Shown here: positions 50,157 to 60,994 of the stretch, in pieces
Position numbering within the stretch: position 1 is the first letter of the stretch
Layout: each line of letters opens with the position of its first letter
From: CAIKZY01 sp044374195
Lineage (GTDB): Bacteria > Actinomycetota > Actinomycetes > S36-B12
Direction of reading: 5' to 3'
NCBI GenBank assembly: GCA_044374195.1
Contig: JBILOY010000004.1
Span: forward strand, 62,001 to 126,000
Length of the DNA: 64,000 nt
Notes under the pieces: model-generated
What the model saw: only the letters and a program-made list of their open reading frames with translations
What the model was told of the DNA's origin: nothing
Database searches by the model: none
Made by a program: the position numbers and the translations under genes

Positions 50157-52492
50157 TGGATGCGCGGCTTCTCGCACCTGCCGGAGCCGCATGGGCGAGT
50201 GCTGCCGCCGCACTTGTGGTCTGCTCCACCTGGTCGGGGATCACGCTTGCCGCGATCGTCATCGCACTGCTGTGCGCCGCAGCAGTCCTCTCGTTAAGTC
50301 GGGGATTCACTGTGCGCGTGATCGTGCTGGCCTGTGCGTTCGGCATACTCCTCGGCGCCGTGCACGTGCATGCACGTCAGGTAGAGCCGCTCGAGGACTG
50401 GGTCAATGCGCGCGCGACTGTCGACGCGATCGCCCAGGTGACCGGAGATCCGATCCAGCGCACCATCCCCCATGCTCCCGTGTGGTTGTCTCAGTCGTCG
50501 AAGAGCATCGCAGTGAACGTCACGCAACTCACCAAGCGCGACTTCAGCGTCACTCTCGCCGCCCCGATGGAACTTCGCCTTGATGCATCGCTGCAGGCAC
50601 CTGCGGTTGGCTCGCGAATTGGCGTGCGCATCCGACTCTCGCCTGCGCCGTGGAACAGAGATCTAGCCGCCTACGCGGATCAGGTCGGGGCCCTGCGTGT
50701 GCTCACCCAGCCCGGACCGATCAACGCCGCCGCCAATGCGATGCGCGCTGGCCTGCGTGACTCCACGCAGGGGCTTAGCCCCGATTCGGCCGCGCTGATT
50801 ACCGGACTCTCGGTGGGCGATGTGTCGCAGCAGCCTCCCGAACTCAAGGAGGCGATGCGCGCATCCGGGCTATCCCATCTGACGGCAGTGTCCGGCGGGA
50901 ATGTGGCCATCGTTATCGCAGCGGTGTTAGTCGTCACTTCGAGATTTCGTCTTCGACGTAAGTCCCGCGTCGTGATCGCTCTGGCAGCCTTGGTCTTCTT
51001 CGTCATCTTGGTCAGGCCGCAACCTAGTGTCGTCCGCGCTGCGGTCATGTCATCACTTGTCATCGTGGGCATGTTGACGGGCGGCCGCCGGGCCGGCCCC
51101 GCGGTGCTGTGTGCCTCGGTGCTGATCCTGATCGGGCTTGAGCCCGGGCTGGCGGTGTCCTGGGGATTCGCGCTTTCCGTTGCGGCAACGGCGGGCCTGA
51201 TCATCGTGTCTCCCCGGGTGCTGCGCTATCTCGAACGGGCACGACTGAGTCGGCGCTGGCCGCCGGCCCTGCGAGCGGCTGTGGCGATTGCCGCGTCCGC
51301 GCAAGTGGCCACGTTGCCGGTGCTGATCGCGATGGGTGCGGGGCTCGGGGCCCTGTCGATTCCGGCAAACCTTCTCGCCATGCCGGCTGTCGCTCCCATC
51401 ACGATCTTGGGCCTGCTCGCTGCGGTCGTGGCAACCTTCGCGATGCCACTTGCGCAATTGCTCACCCAGATTGCCGCACCTTTCTCCTGGTGGATTGCCC
51501 ATGTCGCGACGACGACGAGCAGCCTGCCGTTCGCGAATCTCGGCTGGCCCTCGGGCCTCACGGGAGTCGGGCTGTTCGCGGCCGTGGCTATCGCCGCATG
51601 GTGGTGCCGTCGATGTGCGCGACGTCGCTGGCCGCGCGGAGTTCCGGCGCCGGTATCCGCAGCCGCGGTCGTCATGTGCTGCGTGCTGATTGCGACGCTC
51701 ATAATCGCGCCACCGGGCAGGCGCGGCTGGCCACCCGAAGGATGGCGAGTGGTGATGTGCGACGTGGGTCAAGGCGATGCCATCGTGCTCCATGACTCAC
51801 TGGGCAGCATCGTTGTCGTGGATGTCGGACCGAGCCCGACCCTCGTGGACTCCTGTTTGTCCGACCTTGGGGTCGAGGCCATTGACACGGTGCTGCTCAC
51901 CCACTTCCATGCCGATCACGTCACCGGATTGCCGGGCGTCCTGCGCGGCCGCTCTGTGCGCCAGGTATTAGTCACATCAGTCGAAGATCCCCCCGAGCAG
52001 GCCGACTTCGTGCGACGCACTCTCGCCTCCGCCGGAATCTCGCCGACGGTGGCGCGTGTCGATGAGGTCAGTGCAGTAGGGGAGATCAGCTGGCGGGTGG
52101 TCTGGCCGCGTCGTCGGATCGATTCCGGCTCCGTGCCGAATAACTCGAGCGTGGTGCTGCACGTCATCGTCGACGAGGTGAGCGTGCTCCTGACCGGCGA
52201 CATTGAGCCACCGGCGCAGGCGGCGATCATCAGTGCCGAGCCGAGTCTTCGGGTCGACGTCATGAAAGTCCCTCATCATGGCTCGCGGTATCAAGATCCT
52301 CGGTTGCCGCAATGGAGTGGTGCACGCCTGGCCCTGATCAGTGCGGGGGAGCGCAATACGTACGGCCATCCAGCGCAGGAGACGATCGGCGCGTGGCAGC
52401 AGGCAGGCGCGCTGGTGGCCCGTACTGACACCGGGGGAGACCTGGCCGTCGTGACGGAGCCCAGCCTTGGACTGGTCTCACGGGGAGGGTGA
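50156..52492 (+). CDS. comEC: ComEC/Rec2 DNA-uptake channel
   Basis: A 778-residue protein: DUF4131 N-terminal part, Competence-domain membrane helices (about 220-500; LSHLTAVSGGNVAI is typical) and a C-terminal metallo-beta-lactamase-like domain with the metal motif THFHADH and KVPHHGS. It is full length with all three parts, so natural DNA uptake is possible if pilus genes exist elsewhere. Coupled to comEA. Confidence 0.95.
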   Translation: MDARLLAPAGAAWASAAAALVVCSTWSGITLAAIVIALLCAAAVLSLSRGFTVRVIVLACAFGILLGAVHVHARQVEPLEDWVNARATVDAIAQVTGDPIQRTIPHAPVWLSQSSKSIAVNVTQLTKRDFSVTLAAPMELRLDASLQAPAVGSRIGVRIRLSPAPWNRDLAAYADQVGALRVLTQPGPINAAANAMRAGLRDSTQGLSPDSAALITGLSVGDVSQQPPELKEAMRASGLSHLTAVSGGNVAIVIAAVLVVTSRFRLRRKSRVVIALAALVFFVILVRPQPSVVRAAVMSSLVIVGMLTGGRRAGPAVLCASVLILIGLEPGLAVSWGFALSVAATAGLIIVSPRVLRYLERARLSRRWPPALRAAVAIAASAQVATLPVLIAMGAGLGALSIPANLLAMPAVAPITILGLLAAVVATFAMPLAQLLTQIAAPFSWWIAHVATTTSSLPFANLGWPSGLTGVGLFAAVAIAAWWCRRCARRRWPRGVPAPVSAAAVVMCCVLIATLIIAPPGRRGWPPEGWRVVMCDVGQGDAIVLHDSLGSIVVVDVGPSPTLVDSCLSDLGVEAIDTVLLTHFHADHVTGLPGVLRGRSVRQVLVTSVEDPPEQADFVRRTLASAGISPTVARVDEVSAVGEISWRVVWPRRRIDSGSVPNNSSVVLHVIVDEVSVLLTGDIEPPAQAAIISAEPSLRVDVMKVPHHGSRYQDPRLPQWSGARLALISAGERNTYGHPAQETIGAWQQAGALVARTDTGGDLAVVTEPSLGLVSRGG

Positions 52493-52526
52493 TCTGAGAA
52501 CCCTGTCGTGGGATGATGGGGGTCCC

Positions 52527-53537
52527 ATGGCCAAGGCATCTGCGCAGCCCGCACGCGTCACCATCGCGATCGGCAACGAGCCGCTCTTCATCGAGCGCAC
52601 TGTGCGTGCCATATCCAAGGTGGCGACCAAAGACGACCCCCAGGCCCAGCGCTTCGATATTCCGGCCGGTGATGACAATGGCGGCCTGGCCATCCGCGAG
52701 GCCTGCGCGCCTACCTTGTTCGGTGATACCTCGGTCGTGATCGTCGCCGGTATCGACTCGTGCAGCGATGAAGTCGATGCTGCCCTGCGCGAGGTCGTCA
52801 CCGACTTCCCCGACCACGTGTGGCTGATTGTTACTCACCCCGGCGGCGTCAAGGGCAAGAACCTGCTCGATGCGCTCAAGAAGGCCGGCGCCGAGCAGGT
52901 CGATTGCGTGACGCCAAAGAAGGGCAAGGACACCCTCGAGTTTCTCTCCCGGGAGTTCGCCTCGCATAAGCGCACGATTACCCGAGATGGCATGGATGCC
53001 CTCTATGAGGCGCTCGGTAATGACCTGCGCATGCTCGCTTCCGCTGCTTCGCAACTGTCGAGTGATGTCGTGAACGAGCCGATCACGCGTGACGATGTCG
53101 CGGCCTATTTCGAAGGCGTGGCTGAGGTCAGTGGCTTTGCGATCGCCGATGCCGTGTGGGATCGCCGATCTGTCGATGCCCTGCGCATGTTGCGCCAGGC
53201 AATGCTGAACTCCGATTCCATCGCCGTTCCGACAGTCACCGCGATGGCGATGGGCCTGCGTCAGGTGGTGCGAGTAGCCGGCATGCCGCCTGGCGCCTCG
53301 GAGTTTGACATTGCCAAAGAAGCTGGCGTGCCGGCGTGGAAGGTGAAGACCTTGCGGCGGCAATGGTCAGGCTGGAGCGGCGATCAGCGCCGTCTGGCTG
53401 CTGCTGCTGTTGCATTGGCCGACGCGGATGGTGCGGCCAAGGGTGGCATTGAGCAGGGCAGCAGCCTTGACCCTGAGCAGAAACTGCTTGAACTCGAGCG
53501 CCTTGTGATGCTCACCTCGGCTCGAAAGTCCGGGTAG
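52527..53537 (+). CDS. holA: DNA polymerase III delta subunit
   Basis: A 336-residue clamp-loader subunit: N-terminal VTIAIGNEPLFIERTVRAI, a middle domain containing DVWLIVTHPGG and ALGNDLRMLASAASQLSS, and the C-terminal collar domain. It opens the beta clamp. ATG 52527 is preferred to in-frame upstream codons since it gives the family-like N terminus. It converges on rpsT. Confidence 0.92.
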   Translation: MAKASAQPARVTIAIGNEPLFIERTVRAISKVATKDDPQAQRFDIPAGDDNGGLAIREACAPTLFGDTSVVIVAGIDSCSDEVDAALREVVTDFPDHVWLIVTHPGGVKGKNLLDALKKAGAEQVDCVTPKKGKDTLEFLSREFASHKRTITRDGMDALYEALGNDLRMLASAASQLSSDVVNEPITRDDVAAYFEGVAEVSGFAIADAVWDRRSVDALRMLRQAMLNSDSIAVPTVTAMAMGLRQVVRVAGMPPGASEFDIAKEAGVPAWKVKTLRRQWSGWSGDQRRLAAAAVALADADGAAKGGIEQGSSLDPEQKLLELERLVMLTSARKSG

Positions 53538-53550
53538 TACTCCGACAAAG

Positions 53551-53580
53551 CGAAAGGCCCCTCCGAGGAGGGGCCTTTCG
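53551..53580. terminator. Bidirectional terminator between holA and rpsT
   Basis: A 30-base perfect palindrome with stem CGAAAGGCCCCTCC. The stem ends in AAAG/CTTT on both sides, giving short U-rich ends in each direction, so it can serve the two convergent genes. Confidence 0.88.
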
Positions 53581-53589
53581 AAGTAATTA

Positions 53590-53847
53590 CTAGAGAGACG
53601 AAGCCTGCTTCGAGATCGAAGACTTGCGGTTCGCTGCCTGGTTGGCGTGGATAACGCCCTTGCTCGCGGCCTTGTCGAGTGCACGAGTGGCATCGGCGGC
53701 GAGTGCCTTGGCATCGCTGCTGCCTGCTGCGGCGGCCTCGTGGAACTTGCGCACGGCGGTCTTGAGCGAGCTCTTGACCGACTTATTGCGAAGGCGTGCC
53801 TTCTCGTTGGTGAGAATGCGCTTCTTCTGCGACTTGATGTTTGCCAC
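53590..53847 (-). CDS. rpsT: 30S ribosomal protein S20
   Basis: An 85-residue basic protein starting ANIKSQKKRILTNEKARLRN, the S20 signature, and ending NRKSSISKQASSL. GTG start. A TAATCT -10 box on the minus strand (53916-53921) gives a leader of about 60 bases. Confidence 0.96.
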   Translation of the reverse strand: MANIKSQKKRILTNEKARLRNKSVKSSLKTAVRKFHEAAAAGSSDAKALAADATRALDKAASKGVIHANQAANRKSSISKQASSL

Positions 53848-53915
53848 GGAGCAACCTTTGTGTCTTCGGACTCGGGTGAGCCCTGGGTGGGAACTACCAG
53901 GTGTTACGGCCTCTT

Positions 53916-53931
53916 AGATTAGCCGTAGGCT
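53916..53931. promoter_or_regulatory. Overlapping divergent -10 boxes, rpsT and lepA
   Basis: The rpsT box TAATCT (minus, 53916-53921) and lepA box TAGGCT (plus, 53926-53931) lie four bases apart, so the two promoters would compete for polymerase. Confidence 0.5.
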
Positions 53932-53957
53932 GGCCTCAGACCCAAATTGGCCCCCGT

Positions 53958-53973
53958 GGCCCCCTCGGGGGCC
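53958..53973 (+). promoter_or_regulatory. GC hairpin in the lepA leader
   Basis: GGCCCC-CTCG-GGGGCC, a six-base-pair stem with tetraloop, followed by CCTTTC, ends ten bases before the AGGA of the lepA ribosome-binding site. It could act as a weak attenuator or modulate translation. Confidence 0.4.
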
Positions 53974-53991
53974 CCTTTCGTGAGGACATCC

Positions 53992-55830
<1,839 letters not shown>

Positions 55831-55833
55831 TTC

Positions 55834-56964
55834 GTGCCCTTCGGCATCTACGTCCACGTTCCGTTCTGCGCGAGCCGCTGCGGATACTGCGACTTCAACA
55901 CCTACACCGCGACCGAGCTCGGCACGTCAGTCACGCGTGACACCTTTCACCGCACCCTGATCGACGAGATCCGCTACGCACGAAGCATCGCGGGTGACCG
56001 CGAGGTCGACACGGTGTTCTTCGGAGGCGGCACGCCCACGCTGCTCGAAGCCGATGCACTGAACGAGATTCTCGCCGCGATTCGCGATGAGTTCGGCCTG
56101 ACCGTCGACGCTGAGGTGACGACGGAAGCGAATCCAGATTCCGTTGATGCCGAAAAGCTCGCTGCACTACGCGAGGGCGGATTTACTCGAATCTCGCTGG
56201 GTATGCAGAGCTCCTCGTCGAATGTGCTGAAAGTGTTGGAGCGCACGCACACGCCGGGCAGTAGTTCGGCGATGGCGAAGGCTGCTCGTGCGGTCGGCTT
56301 CGAGCATGTGAACCTCGATCTCATCTACGGCACGCCCGGCGAGAGTGACGATGATCTGCGACGTTCCCTCGACGAGGTACTCGATGCCGGGGTCGATCAC
56401 ATCTCTGCGTACTCGCTGATCGTCGAGCAGGGCACGCCGCTTGCGCGCAAGGTCGCACGCGGTGAAATCGCCGAGCCCGACGACGACATTGCCGCAGCTC
56501 GGTACGAGTTGATCGACTCGGTTCTGCGCGACGCAGGTTTTGACTGGTACGAGGTGTCCAACTGGGCAAAGGCCGGCGGCGAATGCCGGCACAACCTCGC
56601 CTATTGGCGGGGCACCGACTGGTGGGGCATCGGCCCAGGCGCCCACAGCCACATCGCGGGGGAGCGTTGGTGGAATCACAAACACCCGGCGACCTACGCC
56701 GATGCCCTGGACCAGGTGGGTTCTCCGGCGGCCGATCGTGAAGTGCTGACTCCCGAGCAGGTGCAGACCGAGGCCGTGATGCTCGGCGTGCGCCTGGCTG
56801 AAGGCCTGCCTGTTTCTGCGATCCCAGCGAGCTCACGCACCGCCGCCGCTGTTCTCGTTGGCCGTGGCTTGCTCGACGGCGAGGCACTGCTGGCCGGCCG
56901 CGTTCAGCTCACCGACTCCGGGCGCCTGCTGGCCGATGGCGTGGTGCGCGAACTCCTCGGTTAG
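55834..56964 (+). CDS. hemW: Radical SAM protein HemW
   Basis: A 376-residue HemN-like radical SAM protein, now regarded as a heme chaperone rather than a coproporphyrinogen oxidase. The cluster motif is C12-x3-C16-x2-C19 in PFCASRCGYCDF, followed by FFGGGTPTLL and, near the C terminus, WWGIGPGAHSH. It follows lepA in the usual actinobacterial order. Confidence 0.93.
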   Translation: MPFGIYVHVPFCASRCGYCDFNTYTATELGTSVTRDTFHRTLIDEIRYARSIAGDREVDTVFFGGGTPTLLEADALNEILAAIRDEFGLTVDAEVTTEANPDSVDAEKLAALREGGFTRISLGMQSSSSNVLKVLERTHTPGSSSAMAKAARAVGFEHVNLDLIYGTPGESDDDLRRSLDEVLDAGVDHISAYSLIVEQGTPLARKVARGEIAEPDDDIAAARYELIDSVLRDAGFDWYEVSNWAKAGGECRHNLAYWRGTDWWGIGPGAHSHIAGERWWNHKHPATYADALDQVGSPAADREVLTPEQVQTEAVMLGVRLAEGLPVSAIPASSRTAAAVLVGRGLLDGEALLAGRVQLTDSGRLLADGVVRELLG

Positions 56965-56966
56965 GT

Positions 56967-56999
56967 GTACCACCAAGGGCAAAGTGGTACTCTCACCTC
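56967..56999 (+). promoter_or_regulatory. vapB operator and leaderless promoter
   Basis: An inverted repeat GTACCAC (56967-56973), ten bases, GTGGTAC (56984-56990) overlaps the -10 box TACTCT (56988-56993), which is six bases before the ATG. This is the standard geometry for autorepression by an antitoxin. Confidence 0.6.
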
Positions 57000-57269
57000 A
57001 TGCCCACGACCAAGCCGCGACTCCAGGTCACCGAGACTCCTGAGCTCACAGCCGCCCTCGATGCGGTGTGTGCCAAGACTCCCGATGAGCCGCGATCCCA
57101 GGTGCTCGCCCGCCTGGCACTCGAGGGCTTCACGGCCCGTCAGGATTCCGAGATCGAGCGCCGAACTGCTCGACTGTTGGCGCTCCATGACTTGACCACG
57201 AAGTTCGCCGATTGCTATCCGCCGGGCTACCTGGAGGAGCTTCGCAGGGACTGGGATGGCAGGCCGTGA
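57000..57269 (+). CDS. Antitoxin, VapB-like
   Basis: An 89-residue protein whose N-terminal half (KPRLQVTETPELTAALDAVC, SQVLARLALEGF) fits a ribbon-helix-helix DNA-binding antitoxin; the C-terminal half would wrap the toxin. GTGA overlap with the PIN-domain gene. The gene and its operator lie between hemW and hrcA, a place normally lacking it. Confidence 0.78.
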   Translation: MPTTKPRLQVTETPELTAALDAVCAKTPDEPRSQVLARLALEGFTARQDSEIERRTARLLALHDLTTKFADCYPPGYLEELRRDWDGRP

Positions 57270-57652
57270 TCGTCTTTGACGCGAGCGTGCTCATAGCTGC
57301 GCTGTCGCCATCTGATACCCATCACCTCGCAGCCAGGTCGCTGCTCGTGAGATGCGATCTCGATCATGCCGGCATGGTCCACCCCATCAATCTCGCGGAG
57401 GTACTCGTCGGACCGTCGCGGCGGGGCAAGGAGCAAGACGTGGCAAGCACTATTGCAGCCTCAGGCGTCGAGACCATGCCCGTGGATTTTGACGCGCCCA
57501 CTCGGATTGCTCGACTTCGTGCTGCGACCGGGCTCGCTATTCCTGATTGCTGCGCACTTGATGCGGCACTGGAAACGGGCTACGCGATCGCGACCTTCGA
57601 TGACCGCCTCGCCCGCGCCGCTACCTCCTTGGGCATCCCGCTCGCCGCGTAG
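57266..57652 (+). CDS. vapC: PIN-domain toxin, VapC-like
   Basis: A 128-residue PIN-domain ribonuclease. The four acidic residues expected of VapC are visible: Asp5 (FDAS), Glu45 (NLAEVL), Asp94 (IPDC) and Asp112 or Asp113 (TFDDR), so it should be active. VapC enzymes cut tRNA or rRNA when freed from VapB. GTG start overlaps the antitoxin stop. Target RNA unknown. Confidence 0.88.
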   Translation: MIVFDASVLIAALSPSDTHHLAARSLLVRCDLDHAGMVHPINLAEVLVGPSRRGKEQDVASTIAASGVETMPVDFDAPTRIARLRAATGLAIPDCCALDAALETGYAIATFDDRLARAATSLGIPLAA

Positions 57653-57673
57653 GCCGATTCACCCCTGACTGCG

Positions 57674-57705
57674 TAGGATTGGCACTCAAGAAGTCCGAGT
57701 GCCAA
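57674..57705 (+). promoter_or_regulatory. CIRCE operator and -10 box of hrcA-dnaJ
   Basis: TTGGCACTC, nine bases, GAGTGCCAA (57679-57705) is a CIRCE element with symmetric changes from the TTAGCACTC/GAGTGCTAA consensus. It immediately follows TAGGAT (57674-57679). HrcA encoded just downstream should bind it, so the operon is heat-inducible and self-regulated. Confidence 0.92.
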
Positions 57706-57732
57706 TGCTCGGGTTAAGGCGAGGAGGTGCCC

Positions 57733-58752
57733 ATGCTCGAGGATCGTCGCCTCGCCGTGCTGCGTGCCATCGTCGACGACTACGTCACGACCCAAGAGCC
57801 GGTGGGCTCCAAGGCGCTGGTCGAGCGGCACAACCTGGGTGTCTCACCCGCCACCATCCGCAATGACATGGCCGCTCTCGAGGACGAGGGCTACATCACC
57901 CAGCCGCATACCTCCGCCGGGCGCGTGCCCACCGACCTCGGCTACCGCATGTTCGTCGATCAGCTCTCGACCGTAAAGCCGCTGACCTCAGCGGAGCGCC
58001 GAGCCATCCAGAGCTTCCTTGAGGACGCCGTTGATCTCGACGATGTCATGGCACGCACCGTGCGCTTGCTCTCCCAGGTCACTCGCGAGGTCGCACTCGT
58101 GCAGTACCCCACGCTCTCTCGATCCTCAGTTCGCCATGTCGAGGTCGTGTCGCTCAGCACCACGCGCATCCTTGTCGTGCTCATTGCCGACACCGGCCGC
58201 GTCGATCAACGGATGCTCGACACGGCAGCGCCGATCGACGAAACCATCGTGGCCGACGTGCGTGCTCGAATAGCACTCGTCATCGGTGGACGACGCTTTA
58301 TCGAGGTTCCTGACCTGCTCGTCGGATTCGTCGAATCCTTCGACATCCACGATCGCGCCTTCGTCACGGCCGTCGCCGCGATCGTGATGGAGCTTGCGGT
58401 AGAGAAGTCCGATCAGCGGGTGATGATCGGCGGCACGGCGAACCTGACTCGTCGCGGTGATGGCCTCCCAATGAACCTTCAGTCGGTACTCGAGGCACTT
58501 GAAGAGCAGGTTGTGCTTCTCAAGCTCCTGGGCGAGGCCACGGCGGGCGACGCGATCATGGTGCGTATTGGCCAGGAGAACAGCGTCCAGGGCATGGAAG
58601 CCACGTCGGTGGTCAGCACCGGCTATGCCCGCGGCGATGAGCTTGTCGCATCACTCGGCGTCGTGGGCCCAACCCACATGGATTACGCCTCCAACATGGC
58701 CTCGGTACACGCTGTTGCGCAGTACCTAGGCCGAATCCTGAGCGATCAGTAG
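57733..58752 (+). CDS. hrcA: Heat-inducible transcription repressor HrcA
   Basis: A 339-residue repressor: N-terminal winged helix (RRLAVLRAIVDDYV, PVGSKALVERHNLGVSPATI) and GAF-like ligand domain, ending in a dimerisation segment. ATG 57733 is preferred to GTG 57727 because GAGGAGG lies at right spacing. dnaJ follows after eight bases. Confidence 0.95.
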   Translation: MLEDRRLAVLRAIVDDYVTTQEPVGSKALVERHNLGVSPATIRNDMAALEDEGYITQPHTSAGRVPTDLGYRMFVDQLSTVKPLTSAERRAIQSFLEDAVDLDDVMARTVRLLSQVTREVALVQYPTLSRSSVRHVEVVSLSTTRILVVLIADTGRVDQRMLDTAAPIDETIVADVRARIALVIGGRRFIEVPDLLVGFVESFDIHDRAFVTAVAAIVMELAVEKSDQRVMIGGTANLTRRGDGLPMNLQSVLEALEEQVVLLKLLGEATAGDAIMVRIGQENSVQGMEATSVVSTGYARGDELVASLGVVGPTHMDYASNMASVHAVAQYLGRILSDQ

Positions 58753-58760
58753 GGATACAC

Positions 58761-59891
58761 GTGGCAACCGACTACTACGCACTCCTCGGCGTCTCCCGCG
58801 ATGCGGAAGCCGACGAGATCAAGAAGGCGTACCGCAAGCTCGCGCGCGAGCTACACCCCGACGTCAACCCTGACCCGGCAGCGCAGGAGAAGTTCAAGAT
58901 CGTTACGGCGGCCTACGAGGTTCTCAGTGACCCCGAGAAGCGCCAGATGTACGACATGGGCGGGGATCCACTCAGCGCGAGCGGCGGCGGCTTCGGCGGC
59001 TTCACGCAGGGCTTCGACTTTGGCGACATCATGGACGCCTTCTTCGGCGGCGGTCAGCAGCGCGGGCCGCGCACTCGTTCACGTCGCGGACAAGACGCCC
59101 TGATTCGGATTCAGATTGACCTCGCGGGTGCGGTGTTCGGCGAGGAGCGCGAGATCACCATCGACACCGCGACAACCTGCGGCTCGTGCCAGGGTGTGGG
59201 CACAGCAGCGAATAGCCAGCCCGAGACCTGCGTGATGTGCAAGGGCCGCGGGGAGATCCAACAGGTGCAGCGCTCATTCCTGGGCCAGGTCATGACCTCG
59301 CGCCCGTGCCCAACCTGCCAGGGCTTCGGCACCACGATCCCGCATCCGTGTCACGAGTGCGCCGGTGATGGCCGCGTGCGCACTCGACGCACCATTACCA
59401 TCGCGGTTCCCCCGGGAGTCGATACCGGCACGCGCATTCAGCTGACCGGCGAGGGTGAAGTGGGCCCGAATGGCGGCCCGGCCGGCGATCTCTACGTCGA
59501 GATCCAGGTTAAGGCTCATGGTGCTTTCGAGCGTCATGGCGATGAGCTTCATTGCGAGGTCACCTTGCCGATGACCTCTGCTGCACTCGGATCCTCGATC
59601 ACCCTCGACACCCTTGACGGCCCGCAGGTACTCGATGTGCGCGCAGGCACCCAGCCGGGTGAGGTGCTGGTCCTTAAGGGCAAGGGTGCGGGTCGACTTC
59701 GTGGCGGCGGGCGCGGCGATCTGCATGTGCACCTGACCGTGACCGTGCCGGCCAAGCTCAATGATGAGCAGGCAACGCTGCTGCGCAAACTTGCCGATTT
59801 GCGCAATGAGCAGGCCACCCAGGTCGGAGTCGGTGAAGCAGAAAGTGCCGGCCTGTTCTCCAAGCTCAAGGGCTCGTTCAAGAGCCGGTGA
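58761..59891 (+). CDS. dnaJ: Chaperone DnaJ
   Basis: A 376-residue type I J protein: J domain with HPD at 32-34, Gly/Phe-rich linker (GGGFGGFTQGFDFGD), and four zinc motifs CGSCQGVG, CVMCKGRG, CPTCQGFG and CHECAGDG, then the substrate-binding domains. Coupled to hrcA, and a GTG start. It stimulates DnaK. Confidence 0.95.
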   Translation: MATDYYALLGVSRDAEADEIKKAYRKLARELHPDVNPDPAAQEKFKIVTAAYEVLSDPEKRQMYDMGGDPLSASGGGFGGFTQGFDFGDIMDAFFGGGQQRGPRTRSRRGQDALIRIQIDLAGAVFGEEREITIDTATTCGSCQGVGTAANSQPETCVMCKGRGEIQQVQRSFLGQVMTSRPCPTCQGFGTTIPHPCHECAGDGRVRTRRTITIAVPPGVDTGTRIQLTGEGEVGPNGGPAGDLYVEIQVKAHGAFERHGDELHCEVTLPMTSAALGSSITLDTLDGPQVLDVRAGTQPGEVLVLKGKGAGRLRGGGRGDLHVHLTVTVPAKLNDEQATLLRKLADLRNEQATQVGVGEAESAGLFSKLKGSFKSR

Positions 59892-60661
59892 CAGCCTCCG
59901 TATTCCTTGTCGACCCGACCTCGCTCGAGCAGGTCGGTGACACGTATGTGCTCGACGGGCCTGAAGGCCGGCACGCAGTCGCGGTCTCGCGTATTGCGAT
60001 CGGCGAGCGTATTCACGTCGTTGATGGCGAAGGCACTCGCGTAGTCGGAACAGTCAGCGAATATCGGGGCAAGGATTCCTGCGTCATCACCGTGGAGTCC
60101 ATCGAGCGAATTCCCGAATCGAGTCCGCGACTGGTGGTCGTGCAGGCTTTGCCGAAATCCGAGCACGGTGAGCTTGCGGTCGATCTGCTGACCCAGGCGG
60201 GCGCTGACGTGATCGTTCCGTGGTCCGCGTCGCGCAGTGTCACTCAGTGGCGCGGTGATCGCGCCGAGAAGTCGCGCATGAAGTGGGTTCAGGCTGCGCG
60301 TGCGGCAACGAAGCAATCACGCAGGTCGCGTGCCCCGGAAATCCGCTCGATTGCATCGCTCTCCGACATCATCTCCCTCGTCGAATCGGCCTCGGCGGCG
60401 TTCGTCCTGCACGAGGAGGCCTCGGTGCTGCTGGGGGCGGCCACGGTGCCGGTCGAAGGCGACATCGTGCTCATCGTGGGGCCGGAGGGCGGCATTTCGC
60501 CCGACGAGGTAGCGGCGCTCACGGCCGCTGGTGCCCGATCGGTGCTGATTGGTGCGACTGTGCTGCGGTCATCCTCGGCGGGAGCGCTGGGTATTGCCGC
60601 ATTGATGTCACGCTCCCCGTCATGGACTGGCCAGGTCATGGGAGGATCAGTAGGTGAGTGA
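59888..60661 (+). CDS. rsmE: 16S rRNA m3U1498 methyltransferase
   Basis: A 257-residue SPOUT methyltransferase: PUA-like N-terminal part (RHAVAVSRIAIGERIHVVDG) and the knotted SAM site IVGPEGGISPDEVAAL followed by LGATVLRSSSAGALGIAAL-like sequence. GTG start overlapping the dnaJ stop. Confidence 0.92.
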   Translation: MTASVFLVDPTSLEQVGDTYVLDGPEGRHAVAVSRIAIGERIHVVDGEGTRVVGTVSEYRGKDSCVITVESIERIPESSPRLVVVQALPKSEHGELAVDLLTQAGADVIVPWSASRSVTQWRGDRAEKSRMKWVQAARAATKQSRRSRAPEIRSIASLSDIISLVESASAAFVLHEEASVLLGAATVPVEGDIVLIVGPEGGISPDEVAALTAAGARSVLIGATVLRSSSAGALGIAALMSRSPSWTGQVMGGSVGE

Positions 60662-60992
60662 CTGCTTGTTCTGCCGCATCGTCGCGGGGGAGATCCCCGC
60701 TGACATCGTGCTGCGCACCGATGACTTCGTGGCCTTTCGAGATATCTCGCCGCAGGCCCCTGTCCATGTGCTCGTGATCCCGGTCGCCCATCACGTCAAC
60801 GTGGGTGAACTCGCCGATGCTGATCCGATGCTCGCCGGGCGCCTCTTGGCGATGGCTAAGGAGGTAGCGGCGAGCGAAGGGCTCGACGACTACCGACTCG
60901 TGTTTAACACCGGCGAAGGTGCCGGCCAATCGGTCTTCCACGTGCACGCCCATGTGCTCGGTGGTCGGTCGCTGACCTGGCCGCCCGGATAG
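60654..60992 (+). CDS. HIT-family hydrolase
   Basis: A 112-residue histidine-triad protein of the HinT branch: CLFCRIVAGEIPADIVL and the triad FHVHAHVLGG. It hydrolyses purine nucleoside phosphoramidates or similar bonds. It overlaps rsmE by eight bases. Confidence 0.93.
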   Translation: MSDCLFCRIVAGEIPADIVLRTDDFVAFRDISPQAPVHVLVIPVAHHVNVGELADADPMLAGRLLAMAKEVAASEGLDDYRLVFNTGEGAGQSVFHVHAHVLGGRSLTWPPG

Positions 60993-60994
60993 TC

